Of a DNA stretch of 64,000 nucleotides, positions 44,736 to 56,103 are shown one piece after another. Location of the stretch: positions 1-64,000 of the forward strand of contig NCSJ02000227.1 in NCBI GenBank assembly GCA_002812745.2, written 5' to 3'. Both the position numbers and the translations under genes were made by a program. Numbering within the stretch: position 1 is the first letter of the stretch; each line of letters starts with the position of its first letter. The notes beneath the pieces are model-generated. The model did not search any database. It was not told the DNA's origin and saw only the letters and a program-made list of their open reading frames with translations. The stretch comes from Scytalidium lignicola. Its lineage: Eukaryota > Ascomycota > Leotiomycetes.

Positions 44736-46029
44736 GGAACTATGCTATGATGATAAGAAATTACTGTGGTCCTACGCTTGAAGCTTTGAAATATGATGGT
44801 CTGGCCGGAATTTAACCAGACAGATGAGAGAAAGAAGAGGGGCATACAGAACGAGAGCCAGATTTGGTGTTGATCTCAACTTCAGACGATGTTTGTTGCA
44901 CCTTTTGGTCGTGTGGCCAATTCCAATAGGCCACGGTCTACCAACATAACATGCAGCACCAGCGGCAGTAGTCGATTGTCCGTCTGCATACCACAAAACA
45001 CAATCAACCATGAGCCACCCAGGGGTTTCTGAGAGCACCAGCACAGTAACTGAGCAGCGACTGAGCCGCACTAGGTCCCTGCAAAACAGCTAATGTGTCC
45101 ACGAGTCCGAGGAGCTTGGCTGTACGGAGGAATCACACGACAGCCAGTATTCTTGCAGCACTATGTTTGCCAAGCGCGATTGCCAGTCTTTCTACATACA
45201 ACTCCGACTGTCCACCAATACTGGCTTGTGGGAAGTAGACAGCGGTAAAGGGCGACGCCGCGACAATAACAACTGTAGAGAAAGGAGCGGCGCGGAGATG
45301 TACGTAAGTACCATGTATATATATCACTTAGGGCTTGTGAAAGAATATTATTAAATCAAATATCTAACTTGAATATATTTGCCTCCAACTTTGTTGTGAT
45401 AATGTGTATCCTCTTTCTTGAGTCTCTGTCAACCTCTCTCCATACCGTGCACACCTCGATGGTGAGGCACAATAGGGAGGACTGCTGGACGGTACGGAGG
45501 TACCTACGTACGTAAATAGTACTGTTGTAAAGTCCGAAATCCCTCATATTGAGTGAAGCTAGCCAGAAACAGCTAGTGCGGCAACCTCGAGAGCCACACA
45601 CCAGCAATTCTGAGCGCCACCAACGCTTCAGGCTGCACTAGGACGGAACGGGAATAGGTTGAGGCTGAGGGGTGGAGACACGGGCCTCTGGTGCCTGCGA
45701 ACCTTACTGCGGAGGGTCGGAGGGTCTTAGGGTCTTGTGGCCTCACGGACGGCGTGACGTTTCCCCCTCTTACTTGTAATTACCCTCCGTAGCGTATCAG
45801 CTTCTTCTGTGTATATCCGCCCAGCGCCTCCCCTTCGCCGCTGCGTACCACACTTCGTCACCTTCCTTCATTCCTTTATAAACAACCCGGCCTCCTTTAT
45901 CCTTCTACATCCGTTATTCTCCTATCCCTTTTTTTTTATCGCTCGAATTCAACTTCCATCAATCTTTTAATTTTCTTTTTCATTCTTATCTAAAAAATCA
46001 AGCGCCTCGTGTTAGGCAATCATTCAATC
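44736..46029. other. Intergenic, CT-rich leader at its right end
   Basis: 1.3 kb with no supported gene. An inverted TACGTACGTA-type patch lies near 45507. From about 45850 to 46010 the sequence is strongly T/C-rich, as in many fungal 5' leaders, and precedes the next start codon. Confidence 0.55.
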
Positions 46030-47220
46030 ATGATGGACACTATGGCGACCCTCGTGCGACGAGGTTCGCAGTTTGCCCAGAAGCAAACTGAGGTTGAGAT
46101 CCCAAACTGGGCGGTCGCTGTTATTGTCATCCTCGCTATTACCTTTTCCATTTCTCTTACCTTGGTAAGAGTGCTTCCTTCATCAATCTCGAATCCGCTT
46201 CACTAACAGTATCACGTCTAGGTTGATTATACTTATGGCAACCTCATCCCAACTCTCATCATGGTTGAGGACCCCAAGGCTACCCTCTATGATCCCCTTG
46301 AAACCGAGGATCCCCTTCTTGACCTGGACAATAATAAGAAGACGGGGCAAGCCACCGAACCTGAGCTCTTCGTGAAGCCAAAGCCTGTCACGTTCAGTTT
46401 CCGTACTACCCTCACCCATCTCCGTGCTCGTGCTGGCCGCCGCTCCCGCTTCCGTGGTATTGCTAGCTTCTTCGTTTCAGCCGTCGTCATAAGCCACATC
46501 ACGCGTGCAATCAGCTTTATCGGTATCCTTCCCGGCAGTCCTATTGTCGCGCCCGTCCTTGCATCAGCCATCGCTGCCCATTTCCCTCTCCTGTGGACAC
46601 ACATCGTGATCAGCGAGCCCACAGCAAAGAGCTGGTTCAAGCGCTTTGCTCCTCTCCGGACATGGAAGAAGATTGCCGGCCCAACCGCCATCTTCATGCT
46701 TGTGCGACAGGTCGCTATCCTAGTTCCCGCGATGCTAGCCCTTAGGATCAATACCGAAGGTGTTAATGCGCCACATGATTTGGCCAAAATGGCCTGCCGT
46801 GACCAAATGATGCTCGTACTTAAGGGACTCGGTGTTTCGGTGCTCTCATTTGTGCTCTGGATTGTGCTCGTCATCCCTGCAAAGGTGAGCTTGACTCGTG
46901 TGCAATCTTCTCTCCTCGCCGATGAGTACGAGCCCATTGTTCCCTTTGACCGTTCTTTCGGCGGAAAGGTCATTCCAGCCATTGTTGGCGGAAGCGGTGT
47001 CTTGGGCATGAAGGATGCCTGGAAGACTTTCGACAGGAACTCCCGAGTCCGACTTCTTAAGGCGTACATCAAGGTTGCTGCTATTGAGATTGCTCTGACA
47101 TTGCTCTTCTCCGGTGCTGCGATCGCTACTGCTGTTCTTGCTGTGGGACCTGAGAACCTGAAGAAGCTCCTAGAAAGTATCAAGACTGGAGATGACCATA
47201 CTAAGGTCACACATGTTTAA
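46030..47220 (+). CDS. Multi-pass membrane protein, function unknown
   Basis: Two exons (46030..46164, 46222..47220), 377 aa. About six hydrophobic segments are seen: residues about 25-47 (PNWAVAVIVILAITFSISLT), two after the basic RARAGRRSRFRG stretch (FFVSAVVISHITRAISFIGI; SPIVAPVLASAIAAHFPLL), then IFMLVRQVAILVPAMLAL, VLSFVLWIVLVIPAKV and IEIALTLLFSGAAIATAVLA. The conserved-looking core LWTHIVISEPTAKSWFKRF and FDRSFGGKVIP lie in loops. It has no carrier-type P-x-D-x-x-K repeats, no transporter signature I know, and no signal peptide. It looks like a fungus-specific conserved protein. The start ATG ATG GAC is preceded by a pyrimidine-rich leader. Confidence 0.8.
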
Positions 47221-48461
47221 GGGAATCGCTCACTGGATCTCCTTAAGAAGAAGAAGAAACAAAGGGGGAGGGGAAGAGTATGTGAAATAATCAGAGACTT
47301 GCCTATCTCACAACGATGGTCTCAGATTCGGTCTTCAGAGCAAATTAAGTGAGACCAAAATTTTATGGACAATGACGATAGTTGATTTCCTTAAGTCCGC
47401 TGGATGGTTCTGGAAAGTTATTGGTATTCACAAAGATGAGATATTAAGGGTTAAATTGAGAGTAGACTCCGAAGTCTTTGTTCACTGTTTCCTCTCAATT
47501 ATTGACCCTTCCGTAGTTCTAGTTAGAAACTCAAAATCAAATTGAGTCTTTATTTTGGAGTTTAGTTCAACACCAACAGCACTGATGTGACTGATTAGAT
47601 TCTAAGATGCTTAAAGACCCTAGAATCTAGCAATGATAGCAAACTATGGAAAAGGAGAGAAGCCGCAAGTCCGCTTAAATGGCCAAATGATTGTCACTTA
47701 AGGAGCCATAAAAGAATCCATGAAAGCGCAACGAGAGGCCGAACAAAGAAGTCCAAATTACACAATACCATCATCTCTATTCATAGCCCCAAATCACTCC
47801 CCACGGCTATCAGCCTTAGCCTGCTTCGGCGTCCTTCTGGAATTTTGGGGAATAATTAGCTTCATGATTAGTAGACAAAAGAGCAACGAGGCAGCCCTAA
47901 ACCGTTTTCGGCAGGGCAACCCCGCGAATTCGGCGCAGCCTTGCCCGCCCCGCCAACCACATCCCCACCGGAGCAGAAGCACCACTTCACCATACTCTGA
48001 TGAAAGCAACGGCCACACGCCGACTGAGAACACAACAATTCACGCTGCAACCTCCAGACAAAGAAATCAAAGCACATAGCATAAACAGACCGGTTTTGTT
48101 TGCTTAGATCCTTTGATGTGAAAAAAAGGCAACCGCTATCAGAGACACGTGAGCCACAGACGTCGGACTTTTCATCGGAACCAAAGGAGCTGGAGATTTA
48201 TCACAGCGGCATGGTCTTTTGACACCACTGCATCCAGATACTCCTGTACAGCACAGCACACTCTAATAAAGAATACTTCTCTGGGACAGTGCCGTTTCTC
48301 AGTCTCTATATCAACCGCAAACTTCCCTTTTACTTAAACCTGAATTTAAATATCCACTTTAGAGAAACCATTTCTCCACACCTCATCATACCAAGCTATC
48401 TTTCAAGCAGAATCTTCAAGACAGGAAGTAAATTTTGTATCTTGATATTGGATAATACATC
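47221..48461. other. Intergenic spacer before UBC7
   Basis: 1.24 kb. An open frame at 47720-48079 has no recognisable features and looks like random reading. The last 200 bp are the presumed UBC7 promoter and leader. Confidence 0.5.
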
Positions 48462-49096
48462 ATGGCAACGTCAGGAGCAGCCAACCTCTTGCGGAGGCAA
48501 CTGAAGGCAATGCAGGCAGATAAGGATCTTCCAGGAATCTCATGTGGTCTGGTGAATGACAACGTTTTCGAATGGGAGTGTATGCTCATGATTAGTGATG
48601 ACTGCAAATACTATGGAGGTGAGTCCGACCCCCCTAACCTCTCACTTTCTCTGCTCACCCACACATCCCAAATACACACAACACAAAATTTCATTGTCAA
48701 GAGAATTGAAATACTAATAACCAATTGTCATCAGGAGGAAACTTCCGCTGCCGCCTCTCCTTCCCACCAACCTACCCCCTCCTCCCTCCAAGCTGCACTT
48801 TCCTCTCCCCTATCCCCTTCCACCCAAACATTTACGAAGACGGCCGCCTCTGCATCTCTATCCTCCACCCGCCTGAGGAAGACGCTTTCGGATATGAGAG
48901 TGCTGCCGAGCGCTGGTCACCTGTCCAGACCCCTGAAACCATCCTGCTGAGCATCATCAGTCTGCTTCACAGCCCTAATGACGAGAGTCCTGCCAACGTT
49001 GAGGCTGCGAGGTTGTGGAGGGAGGAGAAGCAGGGGAACAAGGAGTTTCGGAAGCGGTGTCGGAAGATTGTCAGGGAGAGTTTGGGAGAGGATTGA
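48462..49096 (+). CDS. UBC7: Ubiquitin-conjugating enzyme E2, Ubc7 type
   Basis: Two exons (48462..48618, 48735..49096), 172 aa. It is a complete UBC fold: RRQLKAMQADKDLPGISCGL, then FRCRLSFPPTYPLLPPSCTF, then HPNIYEDGRLCISILHPPEE with the catalytic Cys (C92). The acidic insertion after it (HPPEEDAFGYESAAERWSPV) is the diagnostic loop of Ubc7/UBE2G enzymes, absent from other E2s. SPNDESPANVEAARLWREE follows. Ubc7 enzymes build Lys48-linked chains with membrane E3s in ER-associated degradation. No N-terminal membrane anchor is seen; the yeast enzyme is recruited by Cue1. The intron (GAG|GTGAGT...TCAG|GA) falls at a split Gly codon before the second beta strand. Confidence 0.93.
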
Positions 49097-49897
49097 GGAT
49101 GATATATGTCTTGTTTTGGGGGAGGGGAGGAACTTGGAGCGAGAAGGGGCGTTCTTGATATAGGCGCAAAAAGTGGAACGGACGATTTACATGGCTGAGG
49201 GCCTAACCTAAGCATTCTCTGGTTTCAGGATCGTTGGGCGTAGCGAATTTACATTTTTCTGTTTTTANTTTTTTTATTTTCTCCTTTCATTCAGTGTCTT
49301 CGCGATGCTTGGGAATGATTCTATTGCAAATTGAGGGGTCCAAATCATCCTTTCTTTTTTTCCTCCATTCTCTTCTTTCTTACTCCTTTTTTTTAGTCCC
49401 TTTTACCAGTGGCAGATGGCGTATGGTTTTTATCTTTGCGCTTTTAGGAAGTATTTTCTCCTTATTATTTTGATGTCCCCATCAATATTCTCCAGTATTA
49501 CGTATTCTTATCTAAATTTTTATTAGATTATATTGGAGTAAATACTTAAGAGCATATTTTGCTGAGCTTGTAGATATTCAATAAATCTGACAATTAACCC
49601 CTCCTCTTTTTTTTTATTAGTTCTTTTCTTTCTTCTTGAATGATTATGTTGCTTGATTTATCACTTAAATGATTATAGACTTATAAAATTATATGACCGG
49701 AGTTTTGGACATAATGTTATTATTATCTTCGTAGTAATGAGTTATGTTAAGCATAGAGATTATGTATGGTGGTGNTTTTTGAAGAGTANTTTTTTTCAAG
49801 AATGTTGAGATAGAAAGATTATGAATCAAGGACGGGAAATTTATTAATTCCAGTGTCAAAGAAAACTTCTAACAAGGAATAAAAAGGGGGTAGAGCT
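49097..49897. other. AT-rich 3' flank of UBC7
   Basis: 801 bp, T-rich, with three Ns (49268, 49775, 49789) beside T runs. No coding feature is seen. Confidence 0.6.
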
Positions 49898-50618
49898 CTA
49901 GTCATATTCATCCGCGCTGCCAATTTCTCTACCATTATCATATTCGCCACCTCTGGGCGTCATGATGTCTGAATCCACAAAGTCTGACATACCACTGCTT
50001 GAGCTCATCACCAAATAACTACTCTCCTGGTTGATGCCGAGTAGACGAGACTTGTTGGCGTTCTTATTCACCCACTCTGTTGTATACAGCTTTGAGCAAA
50101 TGGAATTATCAATTCCAGAAATCGAATAACAAGTGCAATTCTTCAATTCCCACTTGACCATGCCATTGAATTCATGGTTGTTTTCTCGCGTGTCTCTATT
50201 TTCTTAATTAGCCAACTAGAAATCATTTGGACTTATTAGTAAAATTCAACCATACCTGAAATATATAAGGAAGTTAACAACTCCATTTGCTCCAAAGCTG
50301 TATACAACAACTTTTGGCGCCCAGTGCAAAAGCTCGCCGTGAATTCTCAAACTTTTTTCATCTACTTGTTTAATGCGAATAATCCCACAATCTGGTCTCT
50401 CTTCAAAAACTCCAAACTCCAAACTCCAAACTCCAAACTCCCCAGCTTTCTACATTGTTTGCATTACTTTGGCCCTGTTACATGTGATGGTGGATACCAT
50501 GACCCTCAGAACCGGTGCTCCTAAGTTAATATGTTAATATCTTCCATGATATACCAGCTACTCAACTCACTGGCCATGAGAAATAGGGCAGCACAGCCAC
50601 TAATTCACTAAGCCTCAT
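49898..50618 (-). CDS. Possible orphan gene, three-exon model
   Basis: Three frames join cleanly: 50571..50618 (ATG, 16 codons, donor GTGAGT), 50256..50449 (acceptor ATGTAG, donor CAG|GTATGG) and 49898..50195 (acceptor AATAG), giving 179 aa in one phase. The middle segment reads VVVYSFGANGVVNFLIYF, and the last has cysteines in KNCTCYSISGIDNSICSKLY and a Ser/Gly/acidic tail (SGMSDFVDSDIMTPRGG). I do not recognise a family. Phase-consistent joining of the last two exons is the main support; the first exon is a guess. The middle exon begins inside a 7-bp tandem repeat, which encodes part of GEFGVWSLEFGVFEE. It could also be a pseudogene fragment. Confidence 0.36.
50407..50441. repeat. Five tandem copies of a 7-bp unit (AAACTCC)
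   Basis: Perfect repetition of AAACTCC, five units. Because 7 is not a multiple of 3, each unit shifts the reading frame; all three frames of the repeat are used in turn in the orphan-gene model on the minus strand. Confidence 0.9.
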
Positions 50619-51511
50619 ATTTTTCTCGACGTTCTTTCAATCAAATGTATAAAGGCATACACTTCCAAGATTCATCCTATGACAATGAATCAGATAAACT
50701 TCAGAGAAAGCACCATTGTTCCAACTTACCTCATCAGCTATCGCTGCTTGTAGTGCTAGCACTTATTTCTTGCCCTCTGGGCTTTCCGTCTTTCTTTCAC
50801 TTCGCAACCAACTTGTGACGTAGCATCCTAGTTCTCATTCTTTCAAGGCAAGCTTGAATCTGTTGGCTCGTCTTCTGACTGTCCGTCCTGAGGTGACAGT
50901 ACCGCCCTGGTCTCAACATCTCAGCAGAGTTTCCTGAATAAGCGACACTGTCAGGAAACAAATATTGGAATGGAAAGAAAGAAAGAAAAGTGGGAAAGTT
51001 CGGAAAGTTGAGGTCCTTTTATGCTCGAGCCAGGAGTAATTCACTACCTGGTAGCAAGCCAAAAAATTGCCAAAGGGGGGAGGGGGGGAGAAAAGCTTAG
51101 ATCAAACCAAGCAAATTATGTTTGAATCATGCAAGTGAATCAAAGTAAAAATAAGTTGAAATGAACAAAATAATTTAATATACAACACTTGTTAATAAGG
51201 TCTTAGAGAATGGGTGAATAGATTTGAAAGGGCAACATGTGACGTAGGGAGCGGGTAACGAGTTGAGATATCCTTGAGATGTCCTTTCTATGGAAGACTT
51301 TGCCCAATTGAAGTTATATACCTTCTTAGAACTATACTGGAAATGGATAATTCCTAGCCATATAACAATAAACATCTTCCTGTACGACTAAAGCTGAGGC
51401 TCCAGTCCCAAAGTGGAGCCGGGGGTATAAAGTGGAAAATACTAGGAAAACAGAACTATTACCATTCTGATTAACTCCGTATGCCACGCTCTTTTAAGGT
51501 TCTTTCGTTCT
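50619..51511. other. Intergenic, with purine-rich patches
   Basis: 893 bp upstream of the orphan model and downstream of ALG1. A GAAAGAAAGAAA run near 50976 and a G run (51076-51090) are present. No supported gene. Confidence 0.5.
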
Positions 51512-53016
51512 CTAATCACAAAATCCCAGCAACCTCCCAGCTACTCCATCCCACTCTTCATCCCACCTCCTACTCCCCTCCTTCACAGCTCCCTTCCTCA
51601 ATTTCGCCAACTTCTTACCTCCGTCTTCAGCGCTGAATAACTCCCTCAAGATCATGGCCAGCCCCTCTGCATCCTTAAAACCCTCGCCATTTTCTCCTTC
51701 ATGAACCAATTCACCCCAGCTTTCATACCCATTATAGCCAGCGACAGGTAAGCCCGCGCCAAACATATCTACGACCTTCATGGGTAGATCCACACCCGAA
51801 GAACTCATATGCAGACAGACGCCTAAGTCAGCGCATGCAAGTAAAGTGGCATAGTCTTCAATAGAAAGCCAGGCTGTGGAGATGGTGACGTTCTGCAGCT
51901 TGTTCGTGCGCTTCAGCTCGGCGATTTGGGACAGGTAATGTTCCTTTTGGGGACCTTTACCTGTGATGATTGCTAGAATCTGGGGGAGAGATTTGGAGTT
52001 TGAGGCTGAGGATACGGAAGAGGAGTAGGATACGAGTGCTGTAAGGAGTATATCGAAGTCTTCGTCTGGTGTCCAGGAAGTACTGCTTACGAGCAGTTTG
52101 GTCTCCCCATTTATAATGTCATTCGCGAACTCTTTCGTCTCAGGAACACGTTCTAAGAACCTTGCTCGTGCTTGTGGACTCTGGATCGGCTGGAAGATTG
52201 TTGCTGGTCTGTCGTGTAGCGTAAGGATTGGACTGCGGATATTGTATGGCGCAGCTCGCAGCTGCTTCGCCATTGCATCTGTCACTGTGAAAGACGCAGT
52301 TGGCGCCCATTGACCTAGCCATGCCTCGTACGCCTTGGAGATGCGCACGAATGGGTGAGCTGACCCTCTTGTACCAGCAAGAATGCTCCAGCCGTAGTTA
52401 TGCCAATCTATTATGAGGTGTGTGTTGCGCAGGAAGCAGACAACGAGTGCGATTAGGAGTGTGGGTATCGATGGTGGGTTCTGGACGATTAGCCAACGCG
52501 CTGGTTTGGTGCGGTAGCTGAGGGCGTGGAAGAGGGTGTAAATCTGCCAGAGGACTTTTAGAGGCCCTGCCAGAATGAACGGAAGGGTCTTGCCACGCAG
52601 GATCAGTGGTGGGAGGGGCAATGGAACGATGGTGATCAACGGGTTATTTAGGCCGGGAGGAATCGTAGATTCTACAAAAGATGGTTGATTTGGGTTAGTT
52701 TCTCAATTGTGAATGTTCGATAGAACTAGAACTTGTATCATAAGTTACCTTGATAGCCTATGACATCTACCCTCCCACCATGTTGTGCAATGCTCATGGC
52801 ATGGTATGTCATCCTTGGACTGCGACCTATATCCCCGAGAACCAGCACTTGGACGGAGATCTTAGGTTCAGTGCGCGGTGTATTCGAGCCATCTTGAGCT
52901 TTTGTCGTGGTTTCTTGCGGTGGCGAATGTCTAACATATCTACTCGGAAGTAGCAAGAGGAAAATCGTGAAAGAAGTCGAGGCAATGACAGCTAATGTCA
53001 AGAGTCCGTCCAGCAT
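51512..53016 (-). CDS. ALG1: Chitobiosyldiphosphodolichol beta-mannosyltransferase Alg1
   Basis: Two exons (52749..53016, 51512..52671), 475 aa, within family range (about 450-480). An N-terminal membrane segment is present (MLDGLLTLAVIASTSFTIFLLLLP). Then come the GT-B family marks: VQVLVLGDIGRSPRMTYHAMS, VIGYQ, VQNPPSIPTLLIAL, and IIDWHNYGWSILAGTRG with the conserved D-W-H-N-Y. The C half has SSTSWTPDEDFDILLTAL, ITGKGPQKEHY and GVCLHMSSSGVDLPMKVVDMFGAGLPV, the GT33 sugar-nucleotide site. It adds the first mannose, from GDP-mannose, to Dol-PP-GlcNAc2 on the cytosolic face of the ER. The intron splits a Glu codon (CAAG|GTAACT...TGTAG|AA). Identity is secure. Confidence 0.96.
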
Positions 53017-53802
53017 TTTGGCTGCTCTCTGAGATATGGTTCTCTAGCTGCCCCTCCTGGTTTGGTGGCAGTTAGGAGATGGGCAACTCCCCAGTGTGCA
53101 AGAATTAATGGATCACTAAGCACGCACAACCGCTCCATGCAAGGACCCGTCTAGTTTAATTATGGTTCTGGTAGTTAAATCCCCATTTCGATTCATTATA
53201 GTCTCGTATTCCATGAAGCTTTTGAAGTCATCGAATGCAAAGGTGCAACGTAATTAATGAGAGGCGGCCGCATCCATCGCCTGGCAACTGTAGCCGCCGC
53301 CCGTCAGCGCTTTTTGCAAAGGCGGTCTAGGTGGAAACTGCGCAAGGGCCAGGCGGGCTGCAGCAGCCATGACGCTGCACAACACGCTCCGAAGCCCCAG
53401 CCAATCATTGTCGCCGGCTGTATTCTATCCAAATCAGGGGGGCAAGAATTAATCAACAACTCGATCACCTCCACCTTTCAATACGACAACTATCTACACG
53501 ACGGACGGCGCTCTCTTGAGAGAACTCGATTCAACGAGAACACTGCTTAGGCTCTTGATCATACCGATTGACCCAGTCGACCTTCCGAAAACCAAAACCC
53601 ACCACTCTAGCCAATCAATCTGCTCCGATCGAGCTATCCCCCAAGAGCCAAGCTACTTCTGGACGCCAATCGAGCCCAGAGCTCAGCCTTCGAGCACCAC
53701 AACATAATTAACCACGGCTGCAGTTCCACCTCATGCCGGTAGAGAATTCTCCTCTGCGGGCTTCATAGCTCGTCCTGATATCTCGATACTCCATATTATA
53801 CT
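53017..53802. promoter_or_regulatory. Divergent promoter region, ALG1 / MSC2-type transporter
   Basis: 786 bp between start codons. GC-rich palindromic patches (for example GGCGGCCGCATC near 53263) and a plus-strand open frame at 53257-53550 without protein-like composition are present. No firm elements. Confidence 0.4.
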
Positions 53803-55504
53803 ATGGCCTCATCATACGCTCTGCCAGCTACTGCCATCACCCACAACCATCTTGGCCATGGCCATGGCCACCTCCATGCACACTCCCACTCCCATTCACC
53901 CTCGCCCAACCGACCTGCTCCGTCTCCAGCTAGGTCATTGAAATCAGAAAAATCAAACGGAAGCTTGCATGTGCATTCACAGTCAGAGTTCACAGATTAC
54001 AGAATGGCCCAAGAGTACAAACCCAGTATAAATGGCAATGGCTCGATATACGGGGAAGCAAATGAAAAGAGCGACCACCACGACCATGACCATGACCATG
54101 AACATCACGACCACGATCACGATCATGATCACCATGGCCACGATCATACTCACGTTCATAACCATGACGATTGCCATGACCATGCCCACGACCACAAGCA
54201 TGACCACAGCAGCCATATCCACGTTCATCATGACGATCATTCCGGCTCCTTGATCGAAACTCGCTCCCGATTCACAAGCTTCCTCCTTCCTCATGTCCAG
54301 CAATGGCCACTTTTCCATATAATCCTTACCGATAAGGACTCACGTCGGATATTCTATTTCATGAGGTACTAATTCCCTCACCTTTGAAGATGACAAGAGT
54401 AACCAAACTAACTACCAATTCAGCCTCAACTTTGGGTTCATGATTGTCCAAGCAATCTATGGTGTCATCACTGACTCCCTAGGTCTCCTTAGCGACAGCA
54501 TTCACATGTTCTTCGACTGTTTAGCGCTCGCAGTAGGACTGTTCGCATCTGTAGCGAGCAAGTGGCCCCCAAGTAGCCGCTTTCCGTATGGGTTTAGCAA
54601 GATAGAGAGTCTCTCGGGATTTGGGAATGGGGTATTTTTAATGTACGTGAAATATTTGTGCCTTCTTATCACCATTCCTTCCAAGGAAAGATGTCCGAAT
54701 AAGTTTGCTAATCAATTATATATTTCTAGACTTATCAGCGTAGAAATCGTCATAGAGGCGATAGAACGTCTAGCTGAAGGCCGAGAGACGAAGCGTCTGG
54801 CTGAGCTGTTCATAGTCAGCGCTCTTGGATTGGCTGTGAACCTAGTAGGGATGGCATGTTTCGGACATCACGGCCATGCAGGTCATGATCATGGCCATTC
54901 ACACTCTCATGACCATGGACACAGTCATGACCACAGCCACAGCCATGGCCACGGCCATTCCCACGATAATGAAAACATGCGTGGCATCTTTCTCCACGTT
55001 CTCGCGGACACCATGGGTTCCGCCGCTGTGGTCGTCTCAACCTTACTAATCCACTTCCTTGGCTGGTCAGGCTGGGACCCCGTGGCATCAGTCATCATTG
55101 CCGTGCTCATCTTTCTCTCCTCCATCCCTCTCGTTTCCTCATCTGCCAAGAAGCTCCTGCTCACCGTCCCTGACGATGTCGAGTATAACCTTCGCGATGC
55201 CCTAGCGAACGTTAGCGGCCTTCGCGGTGTAGCGGGGTACACGGTCCCGAGGTTCTGGATGGGCGAAGGAGGAGAAGGTGGGAACGTGGGGAAGTCGGGC
55301 GAGCACAGCGGTAAGGAGAACGAGAAGGTTCTAGGCGTGATACATGTCACTGCTATTAGAGGTGCCGATTTAGATGATGTTAGACAACGGACCAGGACGC
55401 TGCTCTTGGATAAGGGAATGGATATTGTGGTGCAGGTTGAGAGGGAAGGAGAAGGGAAGTGTTGGTGTGGAGGAACTGGTGGAGCGAGTAGGCGGTACAG
55501 TTAA
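53803..55504 (+). CDS. MSC2: Zinc transporter, cation diffusion facilitator of MSC2/ZnT5 type
   Basis: Three exons (53803..54365, 54424..54642, 54730..55504), 518 aa. The N-terminal 150 residues are cytosolic, His/Asp-rich (repeats of HD and HDHE at 91-145). The CDF domain has six transmembrane helices; its metal-site residues are seen as SIHMFFD (H-x3-D) and FLHVLADTMG (H-x3-D). A second His-rich loop (about 54865-54970, GHSHSHDHGHSHDHS) separates helices 4 and 5. CDF signatures include GLLSDSIHMFFDCLAL and FPYGFSKIESLSGFGN. Yeast Msc2 with Zrg17 delivers zinc to the ER lumen. This protein lacks the extra N-terminal helices of yeast Msc2 (725 aa); an upstream exon could have been missed. Splices: AG|GTACTA...TTCAG|C and AT|GTACGT...CTAG|A. 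Confidence 0.88.
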
Positions 55505-56103
55505 GCCTGCATTGGGGAGGTGTGCTGGCGTTGAAAGGGGTGTCTGCAGCAGTTTCGTCTAACGCCCCTTATTTTTTCTTCTTCTCTTCGATACACATAC
55601 ATAGGGATTTCTGGGCGTTATGATGGTTGTACCCGTGCTGGTACGTGTGCTCATAGCACTTTCTATTGTTTGGCGTTTGTTTTTTAATTCTCCAGCATCT
55701 GATATGTTTGCATTGGGAGAGAAGGTGCTAGAGGGAGAAACGAGAGAAGGAGGCGCTTAATTTTATTCATGTATATATTACATTAGTCGGGCTGCATTAC
55801 TTTGAGGGCAATGATACCATGAATCTGGAATAATGGTGCTTTTTATCTTATGTGATTGTGTTCTAAAAGCATAGCTTCAACTAATCTGTAGTTCATATTG
55901 TAATGTCATAAATATCCTGAAATAACATTTTTTTTCGCATGTGGAATTCAACTTATTAAAAAACAGCATGCAATGAAAAAAAGATGTAGGCTTTAATCAA
56001 GATTTCATAAATGACGCTAATTATTGGTATGTATTTACAAATATTTCTATAAAACCAAAAAAGGGGTTTCTTTTTTCCTTTTTTCCAAAAGTGCGATTTT
56101 ACC
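55505..56103. other. Convergent 3' flanks, AT-rich
   Basis: 599 bp between the transporter stop and the thiolase stop. No gene is seen. Confidence 0.6.

Noticed and set aside
46287..47210. Long open frame (about 307 codons) on the minus strand
   Set aside because: It lies fully antisense to a well-spliced membrane-protein gene, and its translation has no recognisable features; a shadow of codon bias.
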